NCBI GenBank assembly: GCA_035308365.1
Contig: DATGGU010000064.1
Location: forward strand, 1 to 64,000
Reading direction: 5' to 3'
Length of the DNA: 64,000 nucleotides
From: PALSA-505 sp035308365
GTDB taxonomy: Bacteria > Actinomycetota > Actinomycetes > Streptosporangiales > Streptosporangiaceae
Position numbers and translations under genes: made by a program. Positions within the stretch are counted from its first letter, which is position 1. Every line of letters begins with the position of its first letter. Positions 8,265 through 15,457 of this stretch are shown here, piece after piece. A model generated the notes under the pieces. That model saw only the letters and a program-made list of their open reading frames with translations, made no database searches and was not told the DNA's origin.

Positions 8265-9425
8265 TCACGCTTCATCCGGTGCCGTCAGGCGCTGCCCACT
8301 GAGGACATCGCGGGCGATCAGCATCTTGTGGATCTCGCTTGTGCCCTCTTCGAACCGTTGCGCACGGGCATCCCGGTAGATCCGTTCGATCGGGCTCTGC
8401 TGCCAGTAGCCGATGCCACCATGGATCTGGAGGGCCTTGTCGGTGACCCTGGTCAGCATGTCGACGGCGGTGAGCTTGGCCATCGACGCGAGCGTGGCGG
8501 CCGCGGCGTCGCCTGCCTCCCAGCGCCGGGCGGCGTGCAGGCAGAGCTGGCGGGCGGCTTCGATATCGGCGGCGTTTTCCGCCAGTGAGAACGCGATGGC
8601 CTGCCGTGCCGCGAGGGGTTTCCCGAACGTCTCCCGGACCTTGGCATGCCCGGCCGCCAGTTCCTGGGCCCGGCGGGCGAGCCCGACGCAGCTCATGGCC
8701 AGCGAGATCCGGCTGGGCGTGAGGAAACCGCCGAACGCGACCTGCAGACCCTGCCCCTCCTCACCGAGCCGGCTGGCCACCGGAACCGGTGTGCCGTCAA
8801 AGATCAGATGAGCGTGGTCGGTGCCGCGCACCCCCATCGTGCCGGGCATCGGCTGCACCGTTACGCCCGGCGCATGCCGGTCCACCATCAGCGCGACCGT
8901 GCCGTCGCGGCCGTGGGTGCCTGCCAGCCTGGCGACAAGCAGCCAGTAGTCGCAGCTCACGCCAAAGGTGATCAGGTGCTTTTCGCCGGAGAGGTAATAC
9001 GTGCCGTCCTTGTGCTCCACGGTGGCGCGCAGGTCGGCCCCGCTGCCCGCGGCCGGCTCGGTAAGCGCGAACGCGACCCTGATGTCACCGGACACCAGCG
9101 GCAGGACGAACGCCCTGCGCTGCTCACTGGTCGCGAACTTGTCGATCGCTCGCCACACGCCATTGGACACGTGCACGATCATCCGCAGCGAGGCATGCCC
9201 CAGGGAGAACAGCTCCATCAGCTCCATGTAGCGCGGGAACGGAATGCCACGCCCTCCGTACTCCTGAGGGGCGGCCAGGCTCAGGTACCCGCGCTCCCGC
9301 AGCTCCTGCCAGAGCCGCGACGGGACGGCGTGGTTTCGCTCGATCTCGATCGCGTACTCCTCGCCCGGGCCGCGGACGAACGTCTCGATCTCGCGCAAGA
9401 GCCCGGCAAACGCTGACTGGTCCAT
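8265..9425 (-). CDS. Acyl-CoA dehydrogenase family flavoprotein
   Basis: Predicted 386-residue FAD enzyme, likely introducing an alpha,beta double bond into an acyl-CoA or acyl-ACP. The usual domain order is visible: helical N-terminus, the beta domain with VAFALTEPAAGSGADL and YYLSGEKHLITFG, and a C-terminal four-helix domain with ALQIHGGIGY. The catalytic base region reads RFEEGTSEIHK, with Glu in the normal place of the medium-chain enzymes. AAGGAGG lies 3-4 nt before the ATG at 9425. It is the first gene of a four-gene minus-strand operon with very tight gene junctions; the promoter should lie between 9426 and about 9760. Confidence 0.93.
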   Translation of the reverse strand: MDQSAFAGLLREIETFVRGPGEEYAIEIERNHAVPSRLWQELRERGYLSLAAPQEYGGRGIPFPRYMELMELFSLGHASLRMIVHVSNGVWRAIDKFATSEQRRAFVLPLVSGDIRVAFALTEPAAGSGADLRATVEHKDGTYYLSGEKHLITFGVSCDYWLLVARLAGTHGRDGTVALMVDRHAPGVTVQPMPGTMGVRGTDHAHLIFDGTPVPVASRLGEEGQGLQVAFGGFLTPSRISLAMSCVGLARRAQELAAGHAKVRETFGKPLAARQAIAFSLAENAADIEAARQLCLHAARRWEAGDAAAATLASMAKLTAVDMLTRVTDKALQIHGGIGYWQQSPIERIYRDARAQRFEEGTSEIHKMLIARDVLSGQRLTAPDEA

Positions 9426-9967
9426 GCGCCTCCTTACTCCCGGTTCGCCAGCGTGCGGAGCCTGGTCACCACCGCTCGCGAGGACTGGCTCATGCGGTGT
9501 CGTTCCTGGTCATGAACCACTGGAACAAGTCACCGCCGTGACCGTGGAGGACTCGGCGTTCAGCGCGGTCGCCGAGAATAGCGTGCAGCCGGCGCGGAAC
9601 TTTCCCACCAGGCCGGATGCCAACTGCTGACGACCCATCCTTCGACGGCATCTCCGCCCCTTCGGCTCCCAGGTCCAGCGGCCCCGGCGCTGCGCCCATC
9701 CTGATGAGATACTAATCGTCATATCAGGTTTCGGTAATACGTCATGTCAGGGTTCGGCATCGCGGCATCGCAGCGGGACGGTCTGACCAGCGGCGGGACG
9801 GTCTGACCAGCGGCGGGACGGAGGCCGACTGGCCGGCGGGACCAGCCGGCCCGGTCCGTGGTACGGCTAGCACCACTCCGCCGGCACCGGCTGGTGTCGC
9901 CATAGGATGGCGCAAGGCCGTTACAAAGGCCGGCCGGTCGCACCGCACGGGTTGTTGAGGAGGCGTT
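9426..9967. other. Divergent intergenic region, possible small ORF at 9490-9699
   Basis: It separates the acyl-CoA dehydrogenase (minus) from the metallo-hydrolase (plus). A minus-strand ORF at 9490-9699 (69 aa, ending LFQWFMTRNDTA) has only moderate GC-rich third positions, no ribosome binding site and no family I recognise; it may be a relic or chance. Around 9699-9726 there is an AT-richer imperfect inverted repeat (TGAT..GA / TC..ATCA), a candidate regulator site. A 20-bp tandem repeat lies at 9771-9821. Confidence 0.4.
9771..9821. repeat. 20-bp tandem repeat, 2.5 copies
   Basis: CGGCGGGACGGTCTGACCAG repeats exactly, with unit boundaries near 9771, 9791 and 9811; the first unit begins CAGCGGG. 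The third unit breaks off after 11 bp. It lies about 150 bp upstream of the metallo-hydrolase start, in the divergent control region. The 20-bp period is close to two helical turns, which would place repeated sites on one face of DNA. Confidence 0.8.
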
Positions 9968-10630
9968 TTGAGCTACACCGGAAACGTGAGTGTGGGCGGT
10001 CCGCCGGACTCCCGTGAGGTTACCGGGCTGAGCGTGACCAAGCTCGCCGTGGGCCCGATGGACAACAACGCCTACCTGCTGCGCTGCCTGCGGACCGGGG
10101 AGGCGCTGCTGGTCGATGCGGCCAACGAGGCCAACCGGATCCTGGAGATGATCGGTGACGTTCACGTCACGAGGATCGTCACCACCCATCTGCACGCCGA
10201 CCACTGGCAGGCGCTCGCCGAGGTGCAGAAGGCCACCGGCGCGGCCGTCGTCGCCCACCCGAAGGACGCCGGGGCGCTGCCGGTCCCGGTGACCGAGCTG
10301 GCCGAGCACGGCGGGACCGTGCGGGCCGGCGACGCCGAGTTCGCCGTCATCAACCTGCGCGGTCACACCCAGGGCAGCATCGCGCTCTGCTATGACGCCG
10401 GCGGGGAGCTGGCCGGCACGCCGCACCTGTTCACCGGCGACTCGCTGTTCCCCGGCGGCCCCGGCAAGACGGTGAACCCGGCGGACTTCAACTCGCTCAT
10501 GGACGACCTGGAGGCGCGGGTCTTCGGCCCGCTGCCCGACGGCACCTGGGTGTATCCCGGGCATGGCAAGGACACCACGCTCGGGGCCGAGCGGCCGCAC
10601 ATTCCGGAGTGGCGCACCCGGGGCTGGTGA
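9968..10630 (+). CDS. Metallo-beta-lactamase-fold hydrolase (glyoxalase II-like)
   Basis: Predicted 220-residue metallohydrolase. The metal site is complete: THLHADHW gives His74, His76, Asp78 and His79; His133 is in RGHTQGSI, Asp158 in FTGDSLFPGG, and His199 in VYPGHGKDTTLG. Overall spacing matches small glyoxalase II-like thioester hydrolases, but the substrate cannot be read. The start is a TTG at 9968, chosen because GAGGAGG sits 5 nt upstream and because a conserved N-terminus (LSVTKLAVGPMDNNAYLL) follows. It stands as a single gene, followed by repeat-rich regulatory DNA before the LacI gene. Confidence 0.9.
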   Translation: MSYTGNVSVGGPPDSREVTGLSVTKLAVGPMDNNAYLLRCLRTGEALLVDAANEANRILEMIGDVHVTRIVTTHLHADHWQALAEVQKATGAAVVAHPKDAGALPVPVTELAEHGGTVRAGDAEFAVINLRGHTQGSIALCYDAGGELAGTPHLFTGDSLFPGGPGKTVNPADFNSLMDDLEARVFGPLPDGTWVYPGHGKDTTLGAERPHIPEWRTRGW

Positions 10631-10683
10631 GCGGTTTGGAACTTTTCTCACCGGTTGATCCGGTAACACGCCGATCGATGACG

Positions 10684-10734
10684 CAATCCTTTTCTGCGAT
10701 CGAGCAATCCGTTTCTGCGTCTTAACGCAGAAAC
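10684..10734. promoter_or_regulatory. Direct and inverted repeats before the LacI gene
   Basis: GCAATCCTTTTCTGCG (10684-10699) is repeated 20 bp on as GCAATCCGTTTCTGCG (10704-10719), one mismatch. The second copy is the left arm of a perfect inverted repeat, GTTTCTGCG (10711-10719) with CGCAGAAAC (10726-10734), spacer TCTTAA. CGTTTTCTT follows, so a weak intrinsic terminator for the upstream hydrolase is possible. Two half-sites plus a dyad 90 bp before a LacI gene look more like an autoregulatory operator. Confidence 0.6.
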
Positions 10735-10821
10735 CGTTTTCTTGGCGCGGGGGTTGTTACCATGTCGCAGAATAATTGATAAGGGTCGCGCCGCAGTTCA
10801 GCGCGTAGGAGGGGGTGTAAG

Positions 10822-11820
10822 TTGACGGTCACGATTCGTGAGGTGGCCGACGCCGCGGGAGTTTCCACGGCCACCGTCTCCCGCGCGCTCTCGGGTGTGC
10901 AGACCGTGGACCCAGAGCTCGTCGCCCGGGTCAGGCAGTCCGCCGAAGCTCTCGGTTATCGTGCCAACCGGGTTGCCCGCGCGTTGCGCCGGCAGTCCAC
11001 CCAGACGGTCGGTCTGGTCATTCCCGACATCACCAACCCGTTCTTCCCGCCCGTGGTGCAGGCGGTGGAAAAGGAGCTTCGCCGCGGCGGGCTGAGCCTG
11101 CTGCTGTGCGACGCCGGTGACGACGTGGACATCGAGGCCGAACTGGTGCGCAACCTGTTCGACCACCAGATCGACGGCCTGCTGATCAGCGTCTGTGACC
11201 GGGTGGCCAGCAAGCCGGCCGTGGAGCTGGCGGCCAGCCGGGTTCCTGTCCTGCAGATCGACCAGCGGGCCGCCGCCGATGTGCCCTATGTGGGTGTGGA
11301 CCAGGTCGACGCGATCAGCCAGATCCTCGCTCACCTGCGCGAGCAGGGCTGCCAGAGCTTCGCCTACATCGGCCCGCGGCAGGAGATCTCACCGGCCACC
11401 GAACGCCTGGATGAGTTCCTTGCCCAGGTGGCGCCGCTGGACGCCGCCGCGGCCGGCCGGGTCTGCCTGGGCGACTCGTCGCTGTCCTGGGGCCACCAGG
11501 CGGCGGCCCAGCTGGTTGACGGGTCCGGACGGCCGGACGCGATCGTCTGCGCGACCGACCAGATCGCGCTCGGCGCCCTGCGGGCGCTGAGCGAGCACCG
11601 GGTGAAGGTGCCCGGCGACGTGGCCGTCACCGGCTTCGGCGACACCGTGCTCGCCTCGGCCTGCGATCCCGCGCTGACCTCCATCAGGCAGCCGCTGGAG
11701 GAACTGGGCACCGAAGCGGTGAAGGCGCTGACCTCCGCCATCGAGCAGCACCTGTCCCAGCCACAGTCGGCCCTGCTCAAGGGTGAACTCATCGTCCGGG
11801 CCTCGTCCCAGCGGAAGTAA
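10822..11820 (+). CDS. LacI-family transcriptional regulator
   Basis: Predicted 332-residue repressor. The N-terminal helix-turn-helix reads TIREVADAAGVSTATVSRAL, followed by the hinge helix region (NRVARALRRQSTQTVGLV). The remainder is a periplasmic-binding-protein-like effector domain with typical segments such as GLVIPDITNPFFPPV and AVTGFGDTVLASACDPALTS. The TTG start at 10822 has AGGAGGG 8 nt upstream. The gene lies between a hydrolase and the purine-catabolic operon on the same strand, so it might control that operon or only itself; the dyad and repeats upstream favour autoregulation. The effector is unknown. Confidence 0.95.
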   Translation: MTVTIREVADAAGVSTATVSRALSGVQTVDPELVARVRQSAEALGYRANRVARALRRQSTQTVGLVIPDITNPFFPPVVQAVEKELRRGGLSLLLCDAGDDVDIEAELVRNLFDHQIDGLLISVCDRVASKPAVELAASRVPVLQIDQRAAADVPYVGVDQVDAISQILAHLREQGCQSFAYIGPRQEISPATERLDEFLAQVAPLDAAAAGRVCLGDSSLSWGHQAAAQLVDGSGRPDAIVCATDQIALGALRALSEHRVKVPGDVAVTGFGDTVLASACDPALTSIRQPLEELGTEAVKALTSAIEQHLSQPQSALLKGELIVRASSQRK

Positions 11821-11838
11821 GCCGGCGGGCACCTTCAA

Positions 11839-11864
11839 TGACTGCAATGCTGGAATTGCAGTCA
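11839..11864. promoter_or_regulatory. Perfect 10-bp inverted repeat, probable antitoxin operator
   Basis: TGACTGCAAT (11839-11848) and ATTGCAGTCA (11855-11864) are exact reverse complements with spacer GCTGGA. The dyad sits 20 bp downstream of the lacI stop and 15 bp before the GGAGG of the broken ribbon-helix-helix gene. Autoregulated FitA/VapB-type operons carry such operators, so this is probably the old binding site of that antitoxin. Confidence 0.65.
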
Positions 11865-11885
11865 ACTGGTGCGGGCGCGGAGGTA

Positions 11886-12019
11886 ATGCGATCACAACGC
11901 TTACGATCAGGGGACTTGACCCCGTCATGCATGCCCGGCTGCGCGTTGAGGCGGCACGTCATGGGCGCTCGATGGAGGCGGAACCCCGGGCGATACTCCA
12001 AGAATGGAAATTGAACTGA
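11886..12019 (+). pseudogene. Frameshifted FitA/VapB-like RHH antitoxin, truncated
   Basis: The reading frame from 11888 encodes ITTLTIRGLDPVMHARLRVE followed by AARHGRSMEAEPRAIL and ends QEWKLN. This is the ribbon-helix-helix DNA-binding half of FitA-type antitoxins. GGAGG stands at 11879-11883 and an ATG at 11886, but that ATG is one base out of frame; restoring one G (ATGGCGATC) would give MAITTLTIRG. The protein is also short, about 44 residues against roughly 80 in the family, so the toxin-binding tail is missing. No PIN-domain toxin follows. An assembly error at the G is possible, but the truncation would remain. Confidence 0.75.
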
Positions 12020-12270
12020 CTCGCTCGGTGATCGGCCTGGGTGGATTGTCAGGTCAGGTTGTGCTGGCCGGTCTGCACGCGGCGATGAAGTCGCGCCACC
12101 CGGCGGGGGCCACGGTCAGGACCGGGCGCATGGCTGAGCGTAGACCCGTAGGCCCAAGGCGTGCAGGGTGGCGAGTTCATCCGCCTCATCCGGGCCCAGG
12201 ACGGTGGGCGTGCCTCGCGGGCAAACCCCGGTTACGACGGTCTGCCACCTGACGTGGTTTGCTGTCTCCT
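12020..12270. other. Gap before uraD; possible minus-strand coding relic
   Basis: No intact gene is seen. On the minus strand, 12116-12262, a frame without a start reads RGTPTVLGPDEADELATLHA then LGLRVYAQ before a stop. It has GC-rich third positions and looks like the end of a lost gene, but I cannot name a family. The uraD promoter should also lie here; no convincing -35/-10 pair or Shine-Dalgarno sequence was found, so uraD may be translated with little or no leader. Confidence 0.35.
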
Positions 12271-12768
12271 ATGACCATCTCCGCCACCGCGCTGACCGGG
12301 TTCAACGCGGCTGACGCGGCCGACGCCGCGCGGGACGTCGCCCGGTGCTGCGGCTCCACGGCGTTCGCCGCCGCGATCGTGGCCGGGCGCCCCTACGCGG
12401 ACCTTGGCGAGCTGAGTGCGGCGATCGACGATGCGTTCGGCAGGCTCGGCTGGGCGGATGTGGCCGAGGCGCTGGCCGGGCACCCGCGGATCGGTGAGCG
12501 GGCCGCGGCCGGGTGGTCCAGGGGTGAGCAGGCCGGCGCGCTGGCCGCGCCGGAGCGGGTCGCCCGGGATCTGGCCGAGGGGAACAGGATCTATGAGGAG
12601 CGGTTCGGCCACGTGTTCCTGGTGTGTGCCAGCGGGCTGTCCGGTGAGCAGATGCTGGCCATGCTGCGGGCCAGGCTGGCCAATGACCCGGCCACCGAAC
12701 GTACCGTGGTCACCGATGAGCTGCGCAAGATCACGCAGTTGCGGATGCGGAAGCTGCTGAGCGGATGA
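12271..12768 (+). CDS. uraD: OHCU decarboxylase (UraD)
   Basis: It converts 2-oxo-4-hydroxy-4-carboxy-5-ureidoimidazoline to S-allantoin, the last step of the uricase route. The predicted 165-residue protein has the family signature AGHPRIGE near residue 70 with the catalytic His, and RFGHVFLVCASGLS near residue 115; length is normal. The ATG at 12271 is preferred. A TTG 12 bp upstream is in frame, and neither has a clear ribosome binding site. It is the first gene of a seven-gene operon whose stops and starts overlap or nearly touch. The stop overlaps the uraH start (ATGA). Confidence 0.95.
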   Translation: MTISATALTGFNAADAADAARDVARCCGSTAFAAAIVAGRPYADLGELSAAIDDAFGRLGWADVAEALAGHPRIGERAAAGWSRGEQAGALAAPERVARDLAEGNRIYEERFGHVFLVCASGLSGEQMLAMLRARLANDPATERTVVTDELRKITQLRMRKLLSG

Positions 12769-13103
12769 GCCTGTCGACGCACGTGCTCGACGCGACGCTG
12801 GGACGGCCCGCGGCGGATGTCGCCGTCCGGCTGGACCGGCGTGGTGACGACGGAGGCTGGACCGAGGTCGCCACCGGGCGCACCGGGCCGGACGGGCGGC
12901 TGGCCGGCTGGCTGCCCGGCGGCGAGCCCGCGGCCGGGGTCTACCGGCTCACCTTCGGCACCGGCGGCTACTTCGCGGCCCGCGGCGTGGCCACGCTGTA
13001 CCCGGAGGTCAGCGTCACCTTCCAGGTGCACGACGGCGACCGGCACTTTCACCTGCCGCTGCTGCTCAGCCCGCACGCCTACTCGACCTACCGAGGGAGC
13101 TGA
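12765..13103 (+). CDS. uraH: 5-hydroxyisourate hydrolase (transthyretin-like)
   Basis: It hydrolyses 5-hydroxyisourate to OHCU, between uricase and UraD. The predicted 112-residue protein starts MSLSTHVLDATLGRPA and ends with the diagnostic tetrapeptide YRGS. The active-site His near the N-terminus (STHVLD) and HFHLPLLLSPHAYSTYRGS are conserved. The ATG overlaps the uraD stop by four bases. Functional assignment is secure. Confidence 0.97.
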   Translation: MSLSTHVLDATLGRPAADVAVRLDRRGDDGGWTEVATGRTGPDGRLAGWLPGGEPAAGVYRLTFGTGGYFAARGVATLYPEVSVTFQVHDGDRHFHLPLLLSPHAYSTYRGS

Positions 13104-13106
13104 GAG

Positions 13107-13979
13107 GTGGCCATCGTGCTCGGGCCCAACCAGTACGGCAAGGCGGAGATCCGCCTGGTGCACGTCGCCAAGGACGGCGGCCAGCATCGGCTGCGGGATC
13201 TGACCGTCGGTGTCACGCTCACCGGCGACATGACCGCCGCCCACCTGACCGGTGACAACTCCGCCGTGCTGCCCACCGACACGCAGAAGAACACCGTGTA
13301 CGCCTTCGCCGCCGAATACGGCGTCGGCGAGATCGAGTCGTTCGCGGCGCGGCTGGCCAGGCACTTCACCACGTCCCAGGCCAGCATCGCGACCGCCCGG
13401 GTACACGTGGCCGAGCACCCGTGGGATCCGGTCGCGGGCACCGGCCATTCGTTCGCCCGCCGCGGCGGTGAGATCCGCACCGCCGAGGTGACCTGCGACG
13501 GGACCACCATCTGGGTGGTCAGCGGCCTGGCCGGGCTGGTCCTGCTCAACTCGGCGGGCTCGGAGTTCCACGGCTACATCAAGGACCGGTACACGACGCT
13601 GGCCGAGACCACCGACCGGATCCTGGCCACCGAGGTGACCGCCCGCTGGCGGCACGTGGCGGTCCCTCCGGCGGCGCCCGGCGGCTGGGACGCCTCGCAC
13701 GCCGAGGCCAGACGGCACCTCATCGAGGCGTTCGGGCAGACCCACAGCAAGTCGCTGCAGCAGACGCTCTACGCGATGGGCAGCCGGATCCTCGACCACC
13801 GGCCTGAGATCGCCGAGGTCCGGCTGGCGCTGCCCAACAAGCATCACTTCGTGGTTGACCTGAGCCCGTTCGGTATAAAAAATCCCGGCACCGTCCTGTA
13901 CGCCGCGGACCGGCCCTATGGCCTCATCGAGGGGACGGTCCTGCGTGACGATGCGCCACCTCCCGGCCTGGCCTGGTGA
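13107..13979 (+). CDS. Urate oxidase (uricase)
   Basis: Cofactor-free oxidase converting urate and O2 to 5-hydroxyisourate and H2O2. The predicted 290-residue protein has the two T-fold halves. The catalytic Lys is near the N-terminus in LGPNQYGKAEIRL, the Thr is in VLPTDTQKNTVYAFA, and LALPNKHHFVVDLSPFGI contains the conserved NKHHF motif. The GTG start at 13107 lies 3 bp after the uraH stop, with GAGAGG just before it. No C-terminal SKL signal is present, as expected in a bacterium. Confidence 0.97.
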   Translation: MAIVLGPNQYGKAEIRLVHVAKDGGQHRLRDLTVGVTLTGDMTAAHLTGDNSAVLPTDTQKNTVYAFAAEYGVGEIESFAARLARHFTTSQASIATARVHVAEHPWDPVAGTGHSFARRGGEIRTAEVTCDGTTIWVVSGLAGLVLLNSAGSEFHGYIKDRYTTLAETTDRILATEVTARWRHVAVPPAAPGGWDASHAEARRHLIEAFGQTHSKSLQQTLYAMGSRILDHRPEIAEVRLALPNKHHFVVDLSPFGIKNPGTVLYAADRPYGLIEGTVLRDDAPPPGLAW

Positions 13980-13985
13980 GGACCG

Positions 13986-14918
13986 ATGGACTTCCTGCGG
14001 CCCGGCACCCTGGCCGGCGCGCTGTCGGCCAAAGCCGATCGCCCCGATGCCGTGCCCATCGCCGGCGGCACCGACGTGATGGTCGAGATCAACTTCGACG
14101 CGCGCAGGCCGGCTGCCCTGCTCGACCTGAACCCGGTGACCGAGCTGACCCAGGTGGCCACCGAGAACGGCAGGCTGCGGGTCGGCGCGACCGTCAGCTA
14201 CACCCAGATCATCACCGGGCTCGGCCGGGAACTGCCGGGGCTGGCCATGGCCTCCCGGACGGTCGGCTCGCCGCAGATCCGCAACCGGGGCACGGTGGGC
14301 GGCAACCTGGGCGCGGCCTCACCGGCCGGTGACACCCACCCGGTGCTGCTGGCCTGCGACGCCCTGATCGAGGCCGCCTCGGTGCGCGGCACCCGGCTGA
14401 TCCCGGCGGCCGAGTTCTACGCCGGGCCCAAGCGGAACGTGCTCGCGCCGGACGAGCTGATCACCGCGTTCTGGATCGCGCCGGCCGCCGGGCCACAGCA
14501 GTTCGCCAAGATCGGCACCAGGAACGCCATGGTGATCGCGGTCTGCTCGTTCGCCCTGTCGCTGTGGCCGGGCGGCCGCCCGGGTGGCAGTGCTTCATTT
14601 GCCGGAACCACACCCTACGGCGCAGGCGGGACCGTGGGAACCGGGATCGGCTCGGCGGGCCCGGTGCCGCTGCGGGCGGTGGCGGCCGAGGATTTCCTGA
14701 CGGATGAGCTGGCCGCCGCCGGCCTGTGGGAGTCACGCGGCACGCTGCCGGACACGGTAGCCAGGCGGTTCGGCGAGCTGGTGGCGGGTGCGGCCAGCCC
14801 CATCGACGACGTGCGCGGCAGCGCGGCCTACCGGCGTCATGCCCTGTCCGTGCTCGCCCGCCGCACCCTGGGCTGGGCCTGGGAGTCCTACCGGAAGGAG
14901 GCCGGGCAGTGCGGGTGA
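13986..14918 (+). CDS. Xanthine dehydrogenase FAD-binding subunit
   Basis: FAD subunit of the three-part molybdenum hydroxylase oxidising hypoxanthine and xanthine. In the 310-residue protein, PIAGGTDVMVEINF and QIRNRGTVGGNLGAASPAGD are the FAD pyrophosphate-binding motifs, and RHALSVLARRTL occurs near the C-terminus as in CutM/XdhB proteins. Around residues 200-215 there is an unusual stretch, ASFAGTTPYGAGGTVG, encoded by one copy of the 30-bp dispersed repeat and absent from the expected fold core; it probably sits in a surface loop. The gene lies 6 bp after uricase and overlaps the iron-sulfur gene by 10 bp. Confidence 0.93.
   Translation: MDFLRPGTLAGALSAKADRPDAVPIAGGTDVMVEINFDARRPAALLDLNPVTELTQVATENGRLRVGATVSYTQIITGLGRELPGLAMASRTVGSPQIRNRGTVGGNLGAASPAGDTHPVLLACDALIEAASVRGTRLIPAAEFYAGPKRNVLAPDELITAFWIAPAAGPQQFAKIGTRNAMVIAVCSFALSLWPGGRPGGSASFAGTTPYGAGGTVGTGIGSAGPVPLRAVAAEDFLTDELAAAGLWESRGTLPDTVARRFGELVAGAASPIDDVRGSAAYRRHALSVLARRTLGWAWESYRKEAGQCG
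14592..14621. repeat. 30-bp dispersed repeat, copy inside xanthine dehydrogenase
   Basis: A single 30-bp unit, GCTTCATTTGCCGGAACC followed by ACACCCTACGGC, closely matches the units inside egtB at 46570-46659. Here it is read in the frame giving FAGTTPYG, in a hydrophilic extension between conserved regions of the FAD subunit. As its length is a multiple of three, it leaves the downstream frame intact. Confidence 0.8.
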
Positions 14919-15457
14919 ACCTGCGGGTGAACGGGCGGGAACTGACCGCCGACGACGTGTGGGAAGGCGAGAGCCTGCTGTATGTGCTGCGCGAGCGGCT
15001 CGGCCTGCCGGGCTCGAAGAACGCCTGTGAGCAGGGCGAGTGCGGATCCTGCACGGTGTACCTGGACGACGTGCCGGTGTGCGCCTGCCTGGTGGCGGCC
15101 GGCCAGGCCGAGGGCCGGGACGTCGTCACGGTCGAGGGCCTGGCCGCCGGGGGTGAGCTGGGCCAGGTGCAGCGGGCGTTCGTGGCGGCCGGGGCGGTGC
15201 AGTGCGGGTTCTGCACGCCGGGCCTCATCATGCAGGCCAACGACCTGCTGCGGGCCACCGTGGGCGCGGGCGGCCCGGCGCCCGGCGACGCCGAGATCCG
15301 CGAGGCGCTGGCCGGCAACCTGTGCCGCTGCACCGGGTACGAGAAGATCCTTGACGCCGTCCGGCTGGCGGCGCTTTCTTTCCCTGAAGCATCCGCTGCG
15401 GCAGCGCGGACGCTCGGCGGCGCCGAACCCGATCATGAAGCGGAGGACCGGCGGTGA
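14909..15457 (+). CDS. Xanthine dehydrogenase 2Fe-2S subunit
   Basis: Small electron-transfer subunit with two [2Fe-2S] clusters. The first cluster ligands lie in NACEQGECGSCTVYLDDVPV, the second in QCGFCTPGLIM and NLCRCTGYEKI. The 182-residue length is normal apart from an Ala/Glu-rich tail after LDAVRLAAL, where a degenerate 30-bp repeat lies. The GTG at 14909 has AAGGAGG 7 nt upstream and overlaps the FAD-subunit stop by 10 bp; a GTG at 14915 (GTGA overlap) is the alternative. The next gene also starts by a GTGA overlap. Confidence 0.95.
   Translation: MRVNLRVNGRELTADDVWEGESLLYVLRERLGLPGSKNACEQGECGSCTVYLDDVPVCACLVAAGQAEGRDVVTVEGLAAGGELGQVQRAFVAAGAVQCGFCTPGLIMQANDLLRATVGAGGPAPGDAEIREALAGNLCRCTGYEKILDAVRLAALSFPEASAAAARTLGGAEPDHEAEDRR
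15373..15402. repeat. Degenerate 30-bp dispersed repeat copy
   Basis: GCTTTCTTTCCCTGAAGC followed by ATCCGCTGCGGC matches the dispersed 30-bp consensus at about 22 of 30 positions by eye, including the first eight bases. It encodes part of the variable C-terminal tail (LSFPEASAAA) of the iron-sulfur subunit. It is probably an old, diverged copy; chance similarity is not excluded. Confidence 0.45.

Noticed and set aside
9490..9699. Small minus-strand protein of 69 aa
   Set aside because: No ribosome binding site, moderate third-position GC and no family; kept only as a remark in the intergenic entry.
9719..10669. 316-codon minus-strand ORF over the metallo-hydrolase
   Set aside because: Antisense to the complete metal-site motifs of the plus-strand hydrolase; composition typical of a shadow frame.
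12116..12262. Minus-strand frame reading RGTPTVLGPDEADELATLHA
   Set aside because: Looks coding by codon bias, but lacks a start, is very short and matches no family I can name; not listed as a pseudogene.
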